Both the position numbers and the translations under genes were made by a program. From Lysobacter solisilvae (lineage in GTDB: Bacteria; Pseudomonadota; Gammaproteobacteria; Xanthomonadales; Xanthomonadaceae): a DNA stretch of 64,000 bases. This document shows positions 52,139-60,988 of the stretch, piece after piece. The DNA is taken from positions 3,162,001 to 3,226,000 of the forward strand of contig NZ_CP071518.1 of the NCBI RefSeq assembly GCF_016613535.2. Direction: 5' to 3'. Position 1 is the first letter of the stretch. Each line of letters opens with the position of its first letter. Below the pieces are notes generated by a model. It had not been told where the DNA came from and searched no databases. It was given only the letters and a program-made list of their open reading frames with translations.

Positions 52139-53104
52139 ATGCGTGAGCTTTACCCCGAGATCGAACCCTACCGCTCGCAACGGCTGCGCGTGAGCCCGCT
52201 GCATGAACTGCATGTGGAGGAGTGCGGCTCGCCCGACGGGCTGCCGGTGATCTTTCTGCACGGCGGTCCGGGTGCTGGCGTCTCTCCCTACCACCGGCGG
52301 TTCTTCGATCCGAAGCGTTACCGGATCATCCTGTTCGACCAGCGCGGCGCCGGCCAGTCCACGCCGCACGCCGAACTGCGCGAGAACACCACCGCACACC
52401 TGGTGGCCGACATCGAAGCGGTGCGCGAGCTGATGCAGGTCGAACGCTGGGTGGTGTTCGGTGGCTCCTGGGGCTCGACGCTGGCGCTGGCCTACTCACA
52501 GGCCCATCCCGGCCGCGCGCTGGGCCTGGTGCTCCGCGGGATATTCCTGGGACGGGCCGGCGAGATCCGCTGGTTCAACGAACTCGACGGCGGCGCATCG
52601 TGGATCTTTCCCGAGCGCTGGGCGCGATACCTCGCCCACATCCCCGAGGTCGAACGCGGCGAAATGATCGAGGCCTACTGGCGACGCCTGGACGGCGACG
52701 ATGCGCAGGCACGTGTGGCCGCCGCCCTGGCATGGAGCGACTGGGAAGGCGGCAGCACGACGCTGCTGCACGATCCGGACGAACCGGGCCAGTTCGACAC
52801 TCCCGAAAGCGCGCTGGCCCTCGCCCGCATCGAGGCGCACTACTTCCGGCACCAGGTGTTCCTCCAGCCTGACCAGTTGCTGCGGGACGTGCACCGCATC
52901 CGCCACGTGCCCGCGACCATCGTGCACGGCCGCTACGACATCATCTGCCCGATGAAGGCGGCCTGGGACCTGGCCACCGCGTGGCCCGAGGCCGACCTGC
53001 GTGTCGTCCTGGCCGGCCACAGCGCCGCCGACCCCGCCATCGTCGATGCCCTGGTAGGCGCGACGGACGCCCTCGCCGACCGCTTCGCAGCGCAGCCGGC
53101 CTGA
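52139..53104 (+). CDS. pip: Prolyl iminopeptidase (alpha/beta hydrolase), 321 aa
   Basis: Cleaves N-terminal proline from peptides. The motif LHGGPGAGVS is at residues 40-49 (oxyanion), the nucleophile Ser110 is in FGGSWGSTLALAY, and YRIILFDQRGAGQSTPH precedes it. VHGRYDIICPM gives the Asp and LAGHSAADPAIVDAL the His. The length (321) and these motifs match proline iminopeptidase of the S33 family. It sits about 80 bases after the SDR gene. Confidence 0.95.
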   Translation: MRELYPEIEPYRSQRLRVSPLHELHVEECGSPDGLPVIFLHGGPGAGVSPYHRRFFDPKRYRIILFDQRGAGQSTPHAELRENTTAHLVADIEAVRELMQVERWVVFGGSWGSTLALAYSQAHPGRALGLVLRGIFLGRAGEIRWFNELDGGASWIFPERWARYLAHIPEVERGEMIEAYWRRLDGDDAQARVAAALAWSDWEGGSTTLLHDPDEPGQFDTPESALALARIEAHYFRHQVFLQPDQLLRDVHRIRHVPATIVHGRYDIICPMKAAWDLATAWPEADLRVVLAGHSAADPAIVDALVGATDALADRFAAQPA

Positions 53105-53205
53105 CGCCACCTGCCCGACAACGGGGCACCCGGCGAACCCGGCATCGCACGCCGGGCTCACCGGACACCTGATACAACGCGCGCGTTTCCCGGCTGGAGT
53201 CCGGC

Positions 53206-54294
53206 ATGCCCCGTCTGCGCATCGCGACCTTCAACGTGAACGGCATCCGCTCGAGGCTGCCGCACCTGCTGCAATGGCTGGAGCGCGAACGGCCCGACAT
53301 CGTGTGCCTGCAGGAACTCAAGGCGGCAGACGAAGGCTTTCCCGCGGCGCAGATCGAGAAGGCCGGATATGGCGCACGCTGGCAGGGACAGCGATCCTGG
53401 AATGGCGTGGCCATCCTTGCGCGGGACGCAAAGCCGATCGAATCGCGCCGAGGCCTGCCAGGCGATCCTGACGACACCCACAGCCGCTACCTGGAGGCCG
53501 TTGCGCACGGCGTGGTGGTCGGATGCCTGTACCTGCCCAACGGCAATCCGCAGCCAGGGCCCAAGTTCGACTACAAGCTGCGCTGGTTCGAGCGCCTGAT
53601 CGGCCACGCGCGCACGTTGCTGGGCACCGGGCACCCGGTCGTCCTGGCGGGCGACTACAACGTCGTGCCGACCGACACGCTCGACATCTACAACCCCCGA
53701 TCCTGGCGTCGCGACGCCCTGCTGCAACCGGAGAGCCGCGCGGCGTGGCGGCGCCTGCTGGACCAGGGTTGGACCGATGCCCTCCGCACGCTGCATCCGG
53801 ACGAAAAGATCTTCACTTTCTGGGACTACTTCCGCCAGCACTGGCCGCGCGACGCCGGCCTGCGGATCGATCACCTGCTGCTCAGTCCCCCGCTCGCCCC
53901 GTGCCTGAAGGCCGCCGGCGTGGACCGCTGGGTGCGCGGGTTGGACGGTGCCAGCGACCACGCACCGACATGGGTGGAGTTGGAGATGGGCGGTGGGGGC
54001 ACGCGCAGGCGAACCGGGTGCCAGCGGGATGACGAGGCCGAAAAGCCGCTGCGCTCCGAAGTCGCCAAGAAGACGGCCAAGAAGACGGCGGCGCCCAAGT
54101 CCGCGCGACCGGCCCGAAAAGCCCCGGCATCCAGGACCACGGCCGCCACGCCGCCTGCGCCAGCCGCGAGAAAGAAGCCCGCGAAGTCACCCAACGTCGC
54201 CGGCACATCCACGCCTGCTCGTGGCCGGACCGGGGCCGCTACGTCGCGCTCGCGCCCACGACGTGCCAGCACGGACAAGCCTTCGTCCCGGTGA
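53206..54294 (+). CDS. xthA: Exodeoxyribonuclease III with Lys/Ala-rich C-terminal extension, 362 aa
   Basis: A DNA repair endonuclease/AP endonuclease. MPRLRIATFNVNGIRSRLPHL, CLQELKAADEGFP, VVLAGDYNVVPTD, KIFTFWDYFRQHWPRDAGLRIDHLL and LDGASDHAPTW contain all the ExoIII-type catalytic residues (Asn7-like, Glu34-like, Asp/Asn in GDYN, the terminal Asp-His). The catalytic part ends near residue 262. The remaining 100 residues are unusual for the family, highly basic and rich in Lys/Ala/Pro/Arg (VAKKTAKKTAAPKSARPARK), like histone H1-type tails, and may bind DNA. The frame is open with consistent codon use. Confidence 0.93.
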   Translation: MPRLRIATFNVNGIRSRLPHLLQWLERERPDIVCLQELKAADEGFPAAQIEKAGYGARWQGQRSWNGVAILARDAKPIESRRGLPGDPDDTHSRYLEAVAHGVVVGCLYLPNGNPQPGPKFDYKLRWFERLIGHARTLLGTGHPVVLAGDYNVVPTDTLDIYNPRSWRRDALLQPESRAAWRRLLDQGWTDALRTLHPDEKIFTFWDYFRQHWPRDAGLRIDHLLLSPPLAPCLKAAGVDRWVRGLDGASDHAPTWVELEMGGGGTRRRTGCQRDDEAEKPLRSEVAKKTAKKTAAPKSARPARKAPASRTTAATPPAPAARKKPAKSPNVAGTSTPARGRTGAATSRSRPRRASTDKPSSR

Positions 54295-54681
54295 CCACGG
54301 CCCGGCAGGTCGACCACGGCGCGCGGTTGGCCTGGCATCCCGAACGGCTGGGTGCCATCGCCCAGGGGGCGGGAATCATCGCGTGGCTGCGCCTCCCGAA
54401 AGGGATGTTGGCCCGCGCGGACCAGACAGGCATGCCGCCTAGGCACGTGGTCAGCGGGCCGCCGTGCGCGCGGTGCCTCGGAGCGACGTGCCCGCTGGAC
54501 GCGATCCCACCAAACCCACGCCCCGCGCAGCCACAGCCTGAACGCGACAGGCTTGCGGGCCGCCAGCGCGGCTATCGGTTTCCGACCTTAAACGCCTGCT
54601 GTACCCGCCGCATCCCATCTGGCACACGACCGCGCCAGCCAGCGCGTGCGAATGTCCAGGAACCCAGGGGATCAGCCGCCG
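54295..54681. other. Region without supported gene before the TonB receptor
   Basis: About 390 bases between xthA and the receptor gene. A GTG-initiated plus frame (54291-54845, coupled by GTGA to the xthA stop) covers it but overlaps the receptor signal peptide by 160 bases and has weak coding character after residue 70. It is not called as a gene. No terminator with a T run was seen. Confidence 0.4.
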
Positions 54682-56733
54682 ATGTCGAACCACGTCCGAA
54701 CTGCGCTGTGCGCTGCACTGCTCATGTGCCCTCCGCTTGCGTTCGCGCAGGATGCTCCCGTCGCGCCCGCCGTCGAAGGTGCGCGGACCTATGCTCCCGC
54801 CGACTTCAGCCGCTATGCGCCGCGCAGCGCGCTGGACATGCTTGAACAGGTGCCGGGCTTCGTGATCCGCGAACCGGTGCAGGAGCGCGGGCTGGGCCAG
54901 GCTACCGGCAACGTCCTGCTGAACGGCCAGCGCCTGTCGGGCAAGTCCAACGACGTCGTGGGCCAGCTCAGCCGCATCCCGGCCGGCAACGTGGTGCGGA
55001 TCGAGATCCGCGACGGCGCCACGCTCGACATCCCCGGACTGTCGGGCGAGGTCGCCAACGTGGTGACGAAGGCCGAAGGCGTCCGCGGCTCGTGGGCGTG
55101 GCGGCCGGATTTCCGCAAGTACTACACCAACCCGCAGTACACCCGCGGCGAGATCGCGCTCAGTGGGGCGCGGGGCGGACTGGACTGGACGCTCGGCCTG
55201 ACCAACCAGGCCAACCACAGCGGCGCCGGTGGCGGGACGGACATCTTCAATGCCGACGGCAGTTTCCGTGAGTTCCGCGACGACGAATGGACCGGCGAAA
55301 TCGACCGGCCCCGCGTCAGCCTCGAACTGGGCTACCAGAACGCTGACGGCGACATCGGCAACCTGGACCTGTCGTGGCAGCGCATCTTCTACGACTACGT
55401 GGAAGACGGCACGCGCACCGGCCCTGGCCTGCCCCAGCGTGAACGCAGCGTGCGCTCGGAGGAAGGCGGACACAACTACGAACTGGGTGGGGACTACGAG
55501 TGGGCCTTTGGCCCGGGGCGGCTGAAATTCATCGGCCTCAACCGCTTCACCCATTCGCCGATCATGGACCAGGTGGAAACCCGCTTCGACGATGGCACGC
55601 CGACGCAGGGGCAGCGCTTCACGCGCGACGGCGAGGAAACCGAGCGCATCGCGCGCAGTGAATATCGATGGAAGGCCGCGGGCGACTGGCAGGTGTCGGG
55701 CGAATACGCGTTCAACCGCCTGGTCAGCGCGGCCGCCCTTTTCACCCTCGACGAATCCGGTGTCTACAACGAAGTCGTGCTGCCCGGCGGAACGGCCACG
55801 GTGCAGGAAGATCGCTACGAGGTGATGGGCTCCTACGGGCGCGCGCTCACGCCCACGGTCACCCTGCAGACCAGCCTGGGCGCGGAGTATTCGCGCATCG
55901 AACAGACTGGCGCCGGCGGCCTGGCGCGCAGCTTCCGGCGCCCCAAGGGCTCGGTATCGCTCGTGTGGAAGGCCGCGCCGAAGCTGGACCTGAATTTCAA
56001 GCTGCAACGACGTGTCGGCCAGCTCGATTTCTACGACTTCCTGGCCTCCGTCGACCTCAACGACGATCAGACCAACGCCGGCAATCCCGACCTGGTGCCG
56101 CCGCAGTCCTGGGAGCTGGAGGCCGAAGCCGTGCGCGACCTGGGCGCCTGGGGCAATACCAGCCTGCGTCTTTACGCGCATCGCATCGACGACATCGTCG
56201 ACACCATTCCCATCGGGGAGGACGGGGAGAGCCCGGGCAACCTGGACAGCGCCACCCGACATGGCTTCGAATGGAAGGGCACCTTCCAGCTCGAACCGCT
56301 GGGCTGGCACGGCGCCAAGGTCAACGCGCGCTGGCAGTGGGAGGAAAGCGAAGTGCGTGATCCGCTGACGGGTGAGGACCGCCCGATCAGCAACAACCTC
56401 AAGGACCTGGCGGAACTGGGCCTGCGCCACGATATCCCCGGCACGAACTGGGCCTGGGGCGGCAACCTGGACTATTCGTTCTACTCGCGCGACTACCGGC
56501 TGAGCGAAGTCGGCCGCGTCTGGGAGGGCCCGATCTGGGGCAGCCTCTTCATCGAACGCAAGAACTTCCACGGCATGACGCTGCGCTTCAACGCGGGCAA
56601 CCTGACCGACGCGCGCAGCATGTGGGACCGGGTGGTCTACGTCGACCGCCGCACCGGGCCGATCGACTTCATCGAGAAGCGCGACCGCCGCATCGGCCCG
56701 ATCTTCTCGTTCGCGGTGAGCGGGACGTTCTGA
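54682..56733 (+). CDS. TonB-dependent receptor-like outer-membrane protein, 683 aa
   Basis: The ATG at 54682 gives a signal peptide (HVRTALCAALLMCPPLAFA). Residues 30-130 form a plug domain (YAPRSALDMLEQVPGFVIREP, GNVLLNGQRLSGKS, VVRIEIRDGATLDIPGLSGEVANVV). The rest is a beta-barrel with alternating aromatic strands ending in ...RIGPIFSFAVSGTF, the terminal Phe typical of outer-membrane barrels. No clear TonB box was seen, but the plug and barrel fit the TonB-dependent family. The ligand is unknown. It is convergent with the small gene at 56761. Confidence 0.85.
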   Translation: MSNHVRTALCAALLMCPPLAFAQDAPVAPAVEGARTYAPADFSRYAPRSALDMLEQVPGFVIREPVQERGLGQATGNVLLNGQRLSGKSNDVVGQLSRIPAGNVVRIEIRDGATLDIPGLSGEVANVVTKAEGVRGSWAWRPDFRKYYTNPQYTRGEIALSGARGGLDWTLGLTNQANHSGAGGGTDIFNADGSFREFRDDEWTGEIDRPRVSLELGYQNADGDIGNLDLSWQRIFYDYVEDGTRTGPGLPQRERSVRSEEGGHNYELGGDYEWAFGPGRLKFIGLNRFTHSPIMDQVETRFDDGTPTQGQRFTRDGEETERIARSEYRWKAAGDWQVSGEYAFNRLVSAAALFTLDESGVYNEVVLPGGTATVQEDRYEVMGSYGRALTPTVTLQTSLGAEYSRIEQTGAGGLARSFRRPKGSVSLVWKAAPKLDLNFKLQRRVGQLDFYDFLASVDLNDDQTNAGNPDLVPPQSWELEAEAVRDLGAWGNTSLRLYAHRIDDIVDTIPIGEDGESPGNLDSATRHGFEWKGTFQLEPLGWHGAKVNARWQWEESEVRDPLTGEDRPISNNLKDLAELGLRHDIPGTNWAWGGNLDYSFYSRDYRLSEVGRVWEGPIWGSLFIERKNFHGMTLRFNAGNLTDARSMWDRVVYVDRRTGPIDFIEKRDRRIGPIFSFAVSGTF

Positions 56734-56760
56734 TGTTCCGGGCGGCGCCGGGCGGCGCTG

Positions 56761-57201
56761 CTACTTCAGCCTGATGCGGACGGGTGAGACGAAGCCCGGG
56801 AATCGCTGCTCCACCGCCAACCCGGCCGCGCGCAACTCCAGCACGCGCCGGCACCTGGCCGACGCGACCTGCGCGTACCGGCCACGGTTGAGCATCGTGC
56901 GGGTGACCGCCGCCATCGAGCGCGATTGCGTCAGGAATGCCTGCAGCGCAGCGTGGTACGGGCCGACGGTGGGGTCTTCGAAACGTCGACCGCCCAGTTC
57001 GATCCTCTGGCGGGTCACGGTCAAGCGCGGCGCGGAACTGGGCGCATAGACGACCAGATCCGCGTCGACGTGCAGTTCGTCGGGCACGCGGATCTCGTCA
57101 ATGCGCGCGCAGGGCGCGAGCGGGTCCTGGGCGGACCCGCCCGCCGCGGCGGTGGTCGTCGCGAGCAGTCCGCACAGCATGATCGCGTGCACGCTTCGCA
57201 T
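56761..57201 (-). CDS. Exported hypothetical protein, 146 aa
   Basis: A signal peptide (MRSVHAIMLCGLLATTTAAAGGSAQ) precedes a protein of unknown family. It has PRLTVTRQRIELGGRRFEDPTVGPYHAALQAFLTQ, a beta strand then a helical segment, and ends RFPGFVSPVRIRLK. This resembles DUF2884/YggN-type periplasmic proteins in plan, but the match is weak. The only two mature Cys are at APCARI and ARCRRV. It converges with the TonB receptor gene. Confidence 0.62.
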   Translation of the reverse strand: MRSVHAIMLCGLLATTTAAAGGSAQDPLAPCARIDEIRVPDELHVDADLVVYAPSSAPRLTVTRQRIELGGRRFEDPTVGPYHAALQAFLTQSRSMAAVTRTMLNRGRYAQVASARCRRVLELRAAGLAVEQRFPGFVSPVRIRLK

Positions 57202-57469
57202 GGATCGGGGCTCCTTGTGGGGAGACCAGACTCATCCGGGCGATGCGTCGCAACGACTGCGCAAAGTCACCACGGCGTTTGGCAGGGGCCGCCAGGAGCG
57301 TCTTCCCCCGATGCCGCCGGCGCGACTCCAACGCCTGGAAATGCAGGGCATCGCGGCGCGCCCGACAGGAATCCAGGCCATCGCGGCGATGCTGCGCCTG
57401 GACACCCGACGCAGGCACGCCGCCAACAAATGCCGGGCATTTCGGACGCCGGCCCGCAGCGACGACGCC

Positions 57470-57898
57470 CTACTCCCCCGCGTTGGACGTACGCGCGTGC
57501 GGGTACCGATGCAACGTGTCGGCGGTATCGAACCACGCCAGGCGCGATGCATACCAGATATGGAAAGTGGGCGACACGGGATCGGCGTCGTCCATGGACG
57601 CGACGGTCACGTCGGTGGTGTCCGGTTCGTGGTCCACCTGCATGCACAGCTGCGTGCCGCAGTCGGCACAGAACCAGCGACGGCCGAAAGACGTGGACGG
57701 GAAGCAGCGCGGTTGCCCGCGCACGAACGCGAAGTCCACACGCGCCACCGTGGCGAACACCAGCACCGGCGCGCCCGACGCGTGCCGGCAAAGGGAGCAG
57801 TGGCAGTACCCCGCCAGCGCCGGCGGGGCGCGCAGTTCGTAGCGCACGGCGCCACACAGGCATCCGCCATTGCCGGGCAGTGAGTCGGGTCCGCTCAT
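57470..57898 (-). CDS. GFA-family zinc protein (second copy), 142 aa
   Basis: Cys-rich GFA fold: GGCLCGAVRYELRAPP, GYCHCSLCRHASGAPVLVFATV, FCADCGTQL near residues 75-85. It has a HIWYASRLAWFDTADTLHRYP tail. It is related to the gene at 36773 but lacks close sequence identity, so it is not a recent duplicate. As in the other copy, zinc binding is the safest statement. It starts at an ATG at 57896-57898. Confidence 0.92.
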   Translation of the reverse strand: MSGPDSLPGNGGCLCGAVRYELRAPPALAGYCHCSLCRHASGAPVLVFATVARVDFAFVRGQPRCFPSTSFGRRWFCADCGTQLCMQVDHEPDTTDVTVASMDDADPVSPTFHIWYASRLAWFDTADTLHRYPHARTSNAGE

Positions 57899-57967
57899 CG
57901 GCCACAGCCTAAACCTGCCGCCGGCGGGCTGCGTGACGCTGCCGGAGGCGCATTCGGCCGAGGCCGC

Positions 57968-58678
57968 TCACGGCGAACCGGGTGGCCTCGGCGAGCGTTC
58001 CGCAAAGCCGCGCCGCCACCATGCCGCGAAGGCGTCCTCCATCGCCGCACTGAGTTCGTGCGCATCGGCGGTCACGTCCAGCTCCACGTCTGCGCCCCGG
58101 GTGGCCCACTTCCGCTGTGCGTCGCGCGCTGCTTCCACTGGCACGATGGCGTCGTCGCACCCGTGCACGATCAGCACGCGCAGCGATGACGCGTGGCCGG
58201 CCGGCCCTGCCGCCGGGTCGAATGCCGGCAGCAACCGCCCGGCCAGCATGACCACGCCGCCCTGCCCGCCCGGCGCATGCAGCGCGGCGCCGGCGCACAG
58301 CATCGCACCCTGGCTGAACCCGCCGATCACTGTCTGCGCCGCCTCCAGCCCGAAGCGCTGCTGAAGCTGGCCGACGAACTCGAGAAGCCGGGCGCGACTC
58401 TCCAGGGCTTCCTCGACGACCACGTCCGGTGTCTGGTCCTCACCGTGTCCCTCGCGGAACCAGCCCTGGCGGTCTCCCGCGATCGAACGGGGTCCGCGCG
58501 CCAGCACGACATGCGTGTCGCCGTCCGCACGCCCGCCCAGGCCGGCCATCTGCAGCTCGTCGCCATCCACGCCGTGCAGCAGCACGAGCAGCCGCCGCGG
58601 GCGATCGGGCGCCGGTTCCAGCACCCGGAATGCCAGGACCCAGGGGTCAGCGGTGAGCAGGTCGCCGGGAAGCCGCAT
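57968..58678 (-). CDS. Phospholipase/carboxylesterase-type alpha/beta hydrolase, 236 aa
   Basis: The start at 58678 gives MRLPGDLLTADPWVLAFRVLEP. The fold shows LLVLLHGVDGDELQMAGLG, VVLARGPRSIAGDRQGWFREG, and the nucleophile Ser in GGFSQGAMLCAGAALH. VLIVHGCDDAIVPVEAAR gives the Asp, and the C-terminal AHELSAAMEDAFAAW gives the His. This is the phospholipase/carboxylesterase 2 family (YpfH-type). The substrate is unknown. The frame continues upstream to 58759 but without coding character. Confidence 0.88.
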   Translation of the reverse strand: MRLPGDLLTADPWVLAFRVLEPAPDRPRRLLVLLHGVDGDELQMAGLGGRADGDTHVVLARGPRSIAGDRQGWFREGHGEDQTPDVVVEEALESRARLLEFVGQLQQRFGLEAAQTVIGGFSQGAMLCAGAALHAPGGQGGVVMLAGRLLPAFDPAAGPAGHASSLRVLIVHGCDDAIVPVEAARDAQRKWATRGADVELDVTADAHELSAAMEDAFAAWWRRGFAERSPRPPGSP

Positions 58679-58840
58679 GCCCGCCAGTCTCGGTCGCGCC
58701 CGGGCGCGGGCGGGTGAAAGCGGGCACGGACGGGCCGGCTGAGTGTGCAGGATCGCCACCCGGGGCTATCTGACTGCGCGCCTGAGGCGGTGCAGCCCGC
58801 CCGCCGCAGTCCACGGGGGGACAGGCCGGCCCGATTGTAG

Positions 58841-59016
58841 TGTTTGCGTAAACAGCCCACAGGGGTTACCGTGGCGGTGCTGAGTCGTCAGGGGTCACAA
58901 GAAACGTGGCCCGATGTTTGTAGATCCACTACATCGTTGTCCCTCGCTTCCTCCTTTCTGCCAGCCCCCCGCCGCGCAACGCGGCTCCCAGTTCTGTCCG
59001 ATCAGGAGTTACAACG
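58841..59016 (+). promoter_or_regulatory. Leader region of the cold shock gene
   Basis: TGTTTGCGTAAACA (58841-58854) is an imperfect inverted repeat. A hairpin CGATG...GTAG/CTACATCG spans 58912-58936. A second, CCGCG-CAA-CGCGG-like, is near 58970-58985. The Shine-Dalgarno is AGGAG, eight bases before the ATG. A long structured leader is typical of cold-shock mRNAs; the transcription start was not identified. Confidence 0.5.
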
Positions 59017-59226
59017 ATGTCCGACCGTGAAACCGGTACCGTAAAGTGGTTCAACGACGCTAAGGGCTTTGGCTTCATCGCCCGTGAGAATGGTGAAGAT
59101 GTGTTCGTGCATTTCCGCGCGATCGAGTCCTCGGGCTTCAAGAGCCTGCAGGAAGGCCAGAAGGTGAGCTTTGTCGTCACCCGTGGCCAGAAGGGTCTCC
59201 AGGCCGACTCGGTCCAGACGATCTGA
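59017..59226 (+). CDS. cspA: Cold shock protein (CspA family), 69 aa
   Basis: [36 protein letters not shown] is the canonical CspA/CspE start with RNP1 (KGFGFI) and RNP2 (VFVHF). The protein binds single-stranded nucleic acid and acts as an RNA chaperone. It has AGGAG upstream and a 160-base leader. It is followed by a terminator. The symbol is used for the family; other csp copies are likely elsewhere. Confidence 0.96.
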   Translation: MSDRETGTVKWFNDAKGFGFIARENGEDVFVHFRAIESSGFKSLQEGQKVSFVVTRGQKGLQADSVQTI

Positions 59227-59265
59227 TCCAGGCGCGCTGCGTTCGCGCGGCGCTGCCAGAGAACG

Positions 59266-59297
59266 AAAGCCCGGCGCGAGCCGGGCTTTCTTCTTTG
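59266..59297 (+). terminator. Terminator of the cold shock gene
   Basis: The stem AAAGCCCGGC / GCCGGGCTTT with a GCGA tetraloop is followed by TCTTCTTT. The stem lies 40 bases after the stop. Confidence 0.92.
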
Positions 59298-59373
59298 GAG
59301 CCGATGACCAGAGGCCTTCGCGGCCAGCCGGAACGGCTACAAGCCGCCCGCGCCACGAAGCGCCCCGTTGGGG

Positions 59374-59625
59374 TCAGCGATGCATCGGCACCAGTGAGAA
59401 GCGCAGCTTGGACTCCTCGAGCAGGCGACGCAGGCGCAGCTCGATCTGCGGAAGATCCTCCAGGTGCTGCGAGGCGTAGAGCGCATAGGTGGGTCGATCC
59501 TCGGCTCCAAAGCGCGCGGGCTGTCGCCCCACGCTCACGTCGGGACTCTGGCAGGCCCGTATCCACAGGGTCTGCAGGGCCACCGGACCAATGCTCTGAC
59601 CAGTACCGAGCGTGAACTTGAACAT
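59374..59625 (-). CDS. Hypothetical protein, 83 aa
   Basis: The frame is open upstream, but the ATG at 59623-59625 begins a better sequence, MFKFTLGTGQSIGPVALQTL. The product is rich in Leu and Arg (HLEDLPQIELRLRRLLEESKLRFSLVPMHR), soluble and of unknown function. No strong ribosome binding site was seen. It is divergent from the methyltransferase gene and converges with the cold shock terminator. Confidence 0.6.
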   Translation of the reverse strand: MFKFTLGTGQSIGPVALQTLWIRACQSPDVSVGRQPARFGAEDRPTYALYASQHLEDLPQIELRLRRLLEESKLRFSLVPMHR

Positions 59626-59902
59626 TGCAATCTGAGGCTTCACGCAGGCGCTCCACAATAGGTAAGGCAGTATGCGCCCGTTTGCCTGAAGGTGGCGCAG
59701 CCGCGACATATGATCCACACGACGCTGCCGTTGCAGCGCAAAAACGCATTTCCGCCATCCTGCGCAAGCGCGTACGATGGACGAGCCACACGCAATTTGC
59801 TCCTCACGCGCGTTACCGTTGGCCTGGCCGCCGACCGCTTCGCATCCCTCCTCGCGCCGCCCTGTTCGATCACCGCGGCGCCTCCGTGCGAGCCCCCTCC
59901 CC

Positions 59903-60565
59903 GTGCCTGGCTATGCCACCCGAAACCTCACCGTGCAGGTGGGCGGTCACGATTACCGCCTGCGCATGCTGAGCGACAAGCAACAGTACGCGGACCGTGA
60001 CGGTCTGGCGCACCGCGCCGGCATCTCGTCCGCGCAGTGGTGCCTGTTCGGCCAGCACTGGCCCGCCGGCCAGGTGCTTGCGCAGGCCATGAGCGAGATC
60101 GAACTGGGGGGACGTCGGATCCTGGAGCTCGGCTGTGGCCTGGGGCTGTCCAGCCTGGTGCTCAAGCACCGGGGCGCGGATATCACCGCCAGCGACCACC
60201 ATCCGCTCGCCAACGAGTTCCTGCAGCACAACGCGATCCTCAACGGGCTGTCGCCCATCTGCTACCGCGACCTGCCCTGGACTGCCCCGGATGCCACCCT
60301 AGGGCGTTTCGACCTGATCATCGGTAGCGATATCCTGTACGAGCGAGACCATGGGGTGCAGCTGGCGGCCGTGATGCTGCGGCATGCACATCCCGACGCG
60401 CTGGTGATGATCGCCGACCCCGGTCGCGGCCAGCGCGGCGGATTCACCCGTTCGATGCTGGAACAGGGGTATCTGTGCTGCGAGCGCAGTCCCGATTTCG
60501 GCGAACATCGCGGTGCCTCGCGCGGCCGCCTGCTCAGCTACCGCCGTCCGTCCAAGTTGAACTGA
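59903..60565 (+). CDS. Class I SAM-dependent methyltransferase, 220 aa
   Basis: The GTG at 59903 gives MPGYATRNLTVQVGGHDYRL. The SAM-binding motif is GRRILELGCGLGLSSLVLKHRGADITASDHHP (E-L-G-C-G-x-G, then the acidic S-D). Later motifs are RFDLIIGSDILYERDH and GRGQRGGFTRSM. This resembles the METTL16-like/protein-lysine or histidine methyltransferase branch, with a substrate unknown. The next small gene starts 43 bases after. Confidence 0.85.
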   Translation: MPGYATRNLTVQVGGHDYRLRMLSDKQQYADRDGLAHRAGISSAQWCLFGQHWPAGQVLAQAMSEIELGGRRILELGCGLGLSSLVLKHRGADITASDHHPLANEFLQHNAILNGLSPICYRDLPWTAPDATLGRFDLIIGSDILYERDHGVQLAAVMLRHAHPDALVMIADPGRGQRGGFTRSMLEQGYLCCERSPDFGEHRGASRGRLLSYRRPSKLN

Positions 60566-60608
60566 CCACACACGTTCCGTTTCCCACCGCCCGAGGAATT
60601 TCCACAAC

Positions 60609-60755
60609 ATGGCAAAACCCAACTACTCGTTCGAGAAGCGCCAGCGCGAACTGGCCAAGAAGAAGAAGCAGGATGAAAAGCAGGCCAAGAAGGCAGCTTC
60701 CAAGCCGCCCGTAACACCTGCCGAACCGGGCTCGACGCCCGACAGCAGCCAGTAG
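60609..60755 (+). CDS. Small Lys-rich protein, 48 aa
   Basis: GAGGAA lies nine bases before the ATG. The product MAKPNYSFEKRQRELAKKKK... is strongly basic in its first 33 residues, with KKKKQDEKQAKKAASK, and ends with a Pro/Ser tail. A helix or disordered chain is likely, with nucleic acid or membrane contact. Similar tiny proteins follow methyltransferase genes in some related genomes. The reading frame lies in a different phase from the surrounding ORFs. Confidence 0.72.
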   Translation: MAKPNYSFEKRQRELAKKKKQDEKQAKKAASKPPVTPAEPGSTPDSSQ

Positions 60756-60988
60756 AGCCGCGGTCCGCCTCGCCAGGCATCGACTTCGATGCCGGCGCAG
60801 GCTCCGAGTGCCCCCACCCGAGGGGGCGAGCACGCTGCTGCGTGCTCAACACCGCCTGCTGCGAGGAGGCGGTTGGTCGAGGCCATGGCCGACGACGCGA
60901 CCGCCTGATTCGCGCCCCAATGGCCGGGCCCGAGGGCGGGCGCCTGACAGTGTTCCCTACCCCTGCCGTCTCGATCAGCCCGCGGCGG

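Noticed and set aside
54291..54845. GTG-coupled 184-codon frame after xthA
   Set aside because: Overlaps the TonB receptor signal peptide by 160 bases and loses coding character; no family seen.
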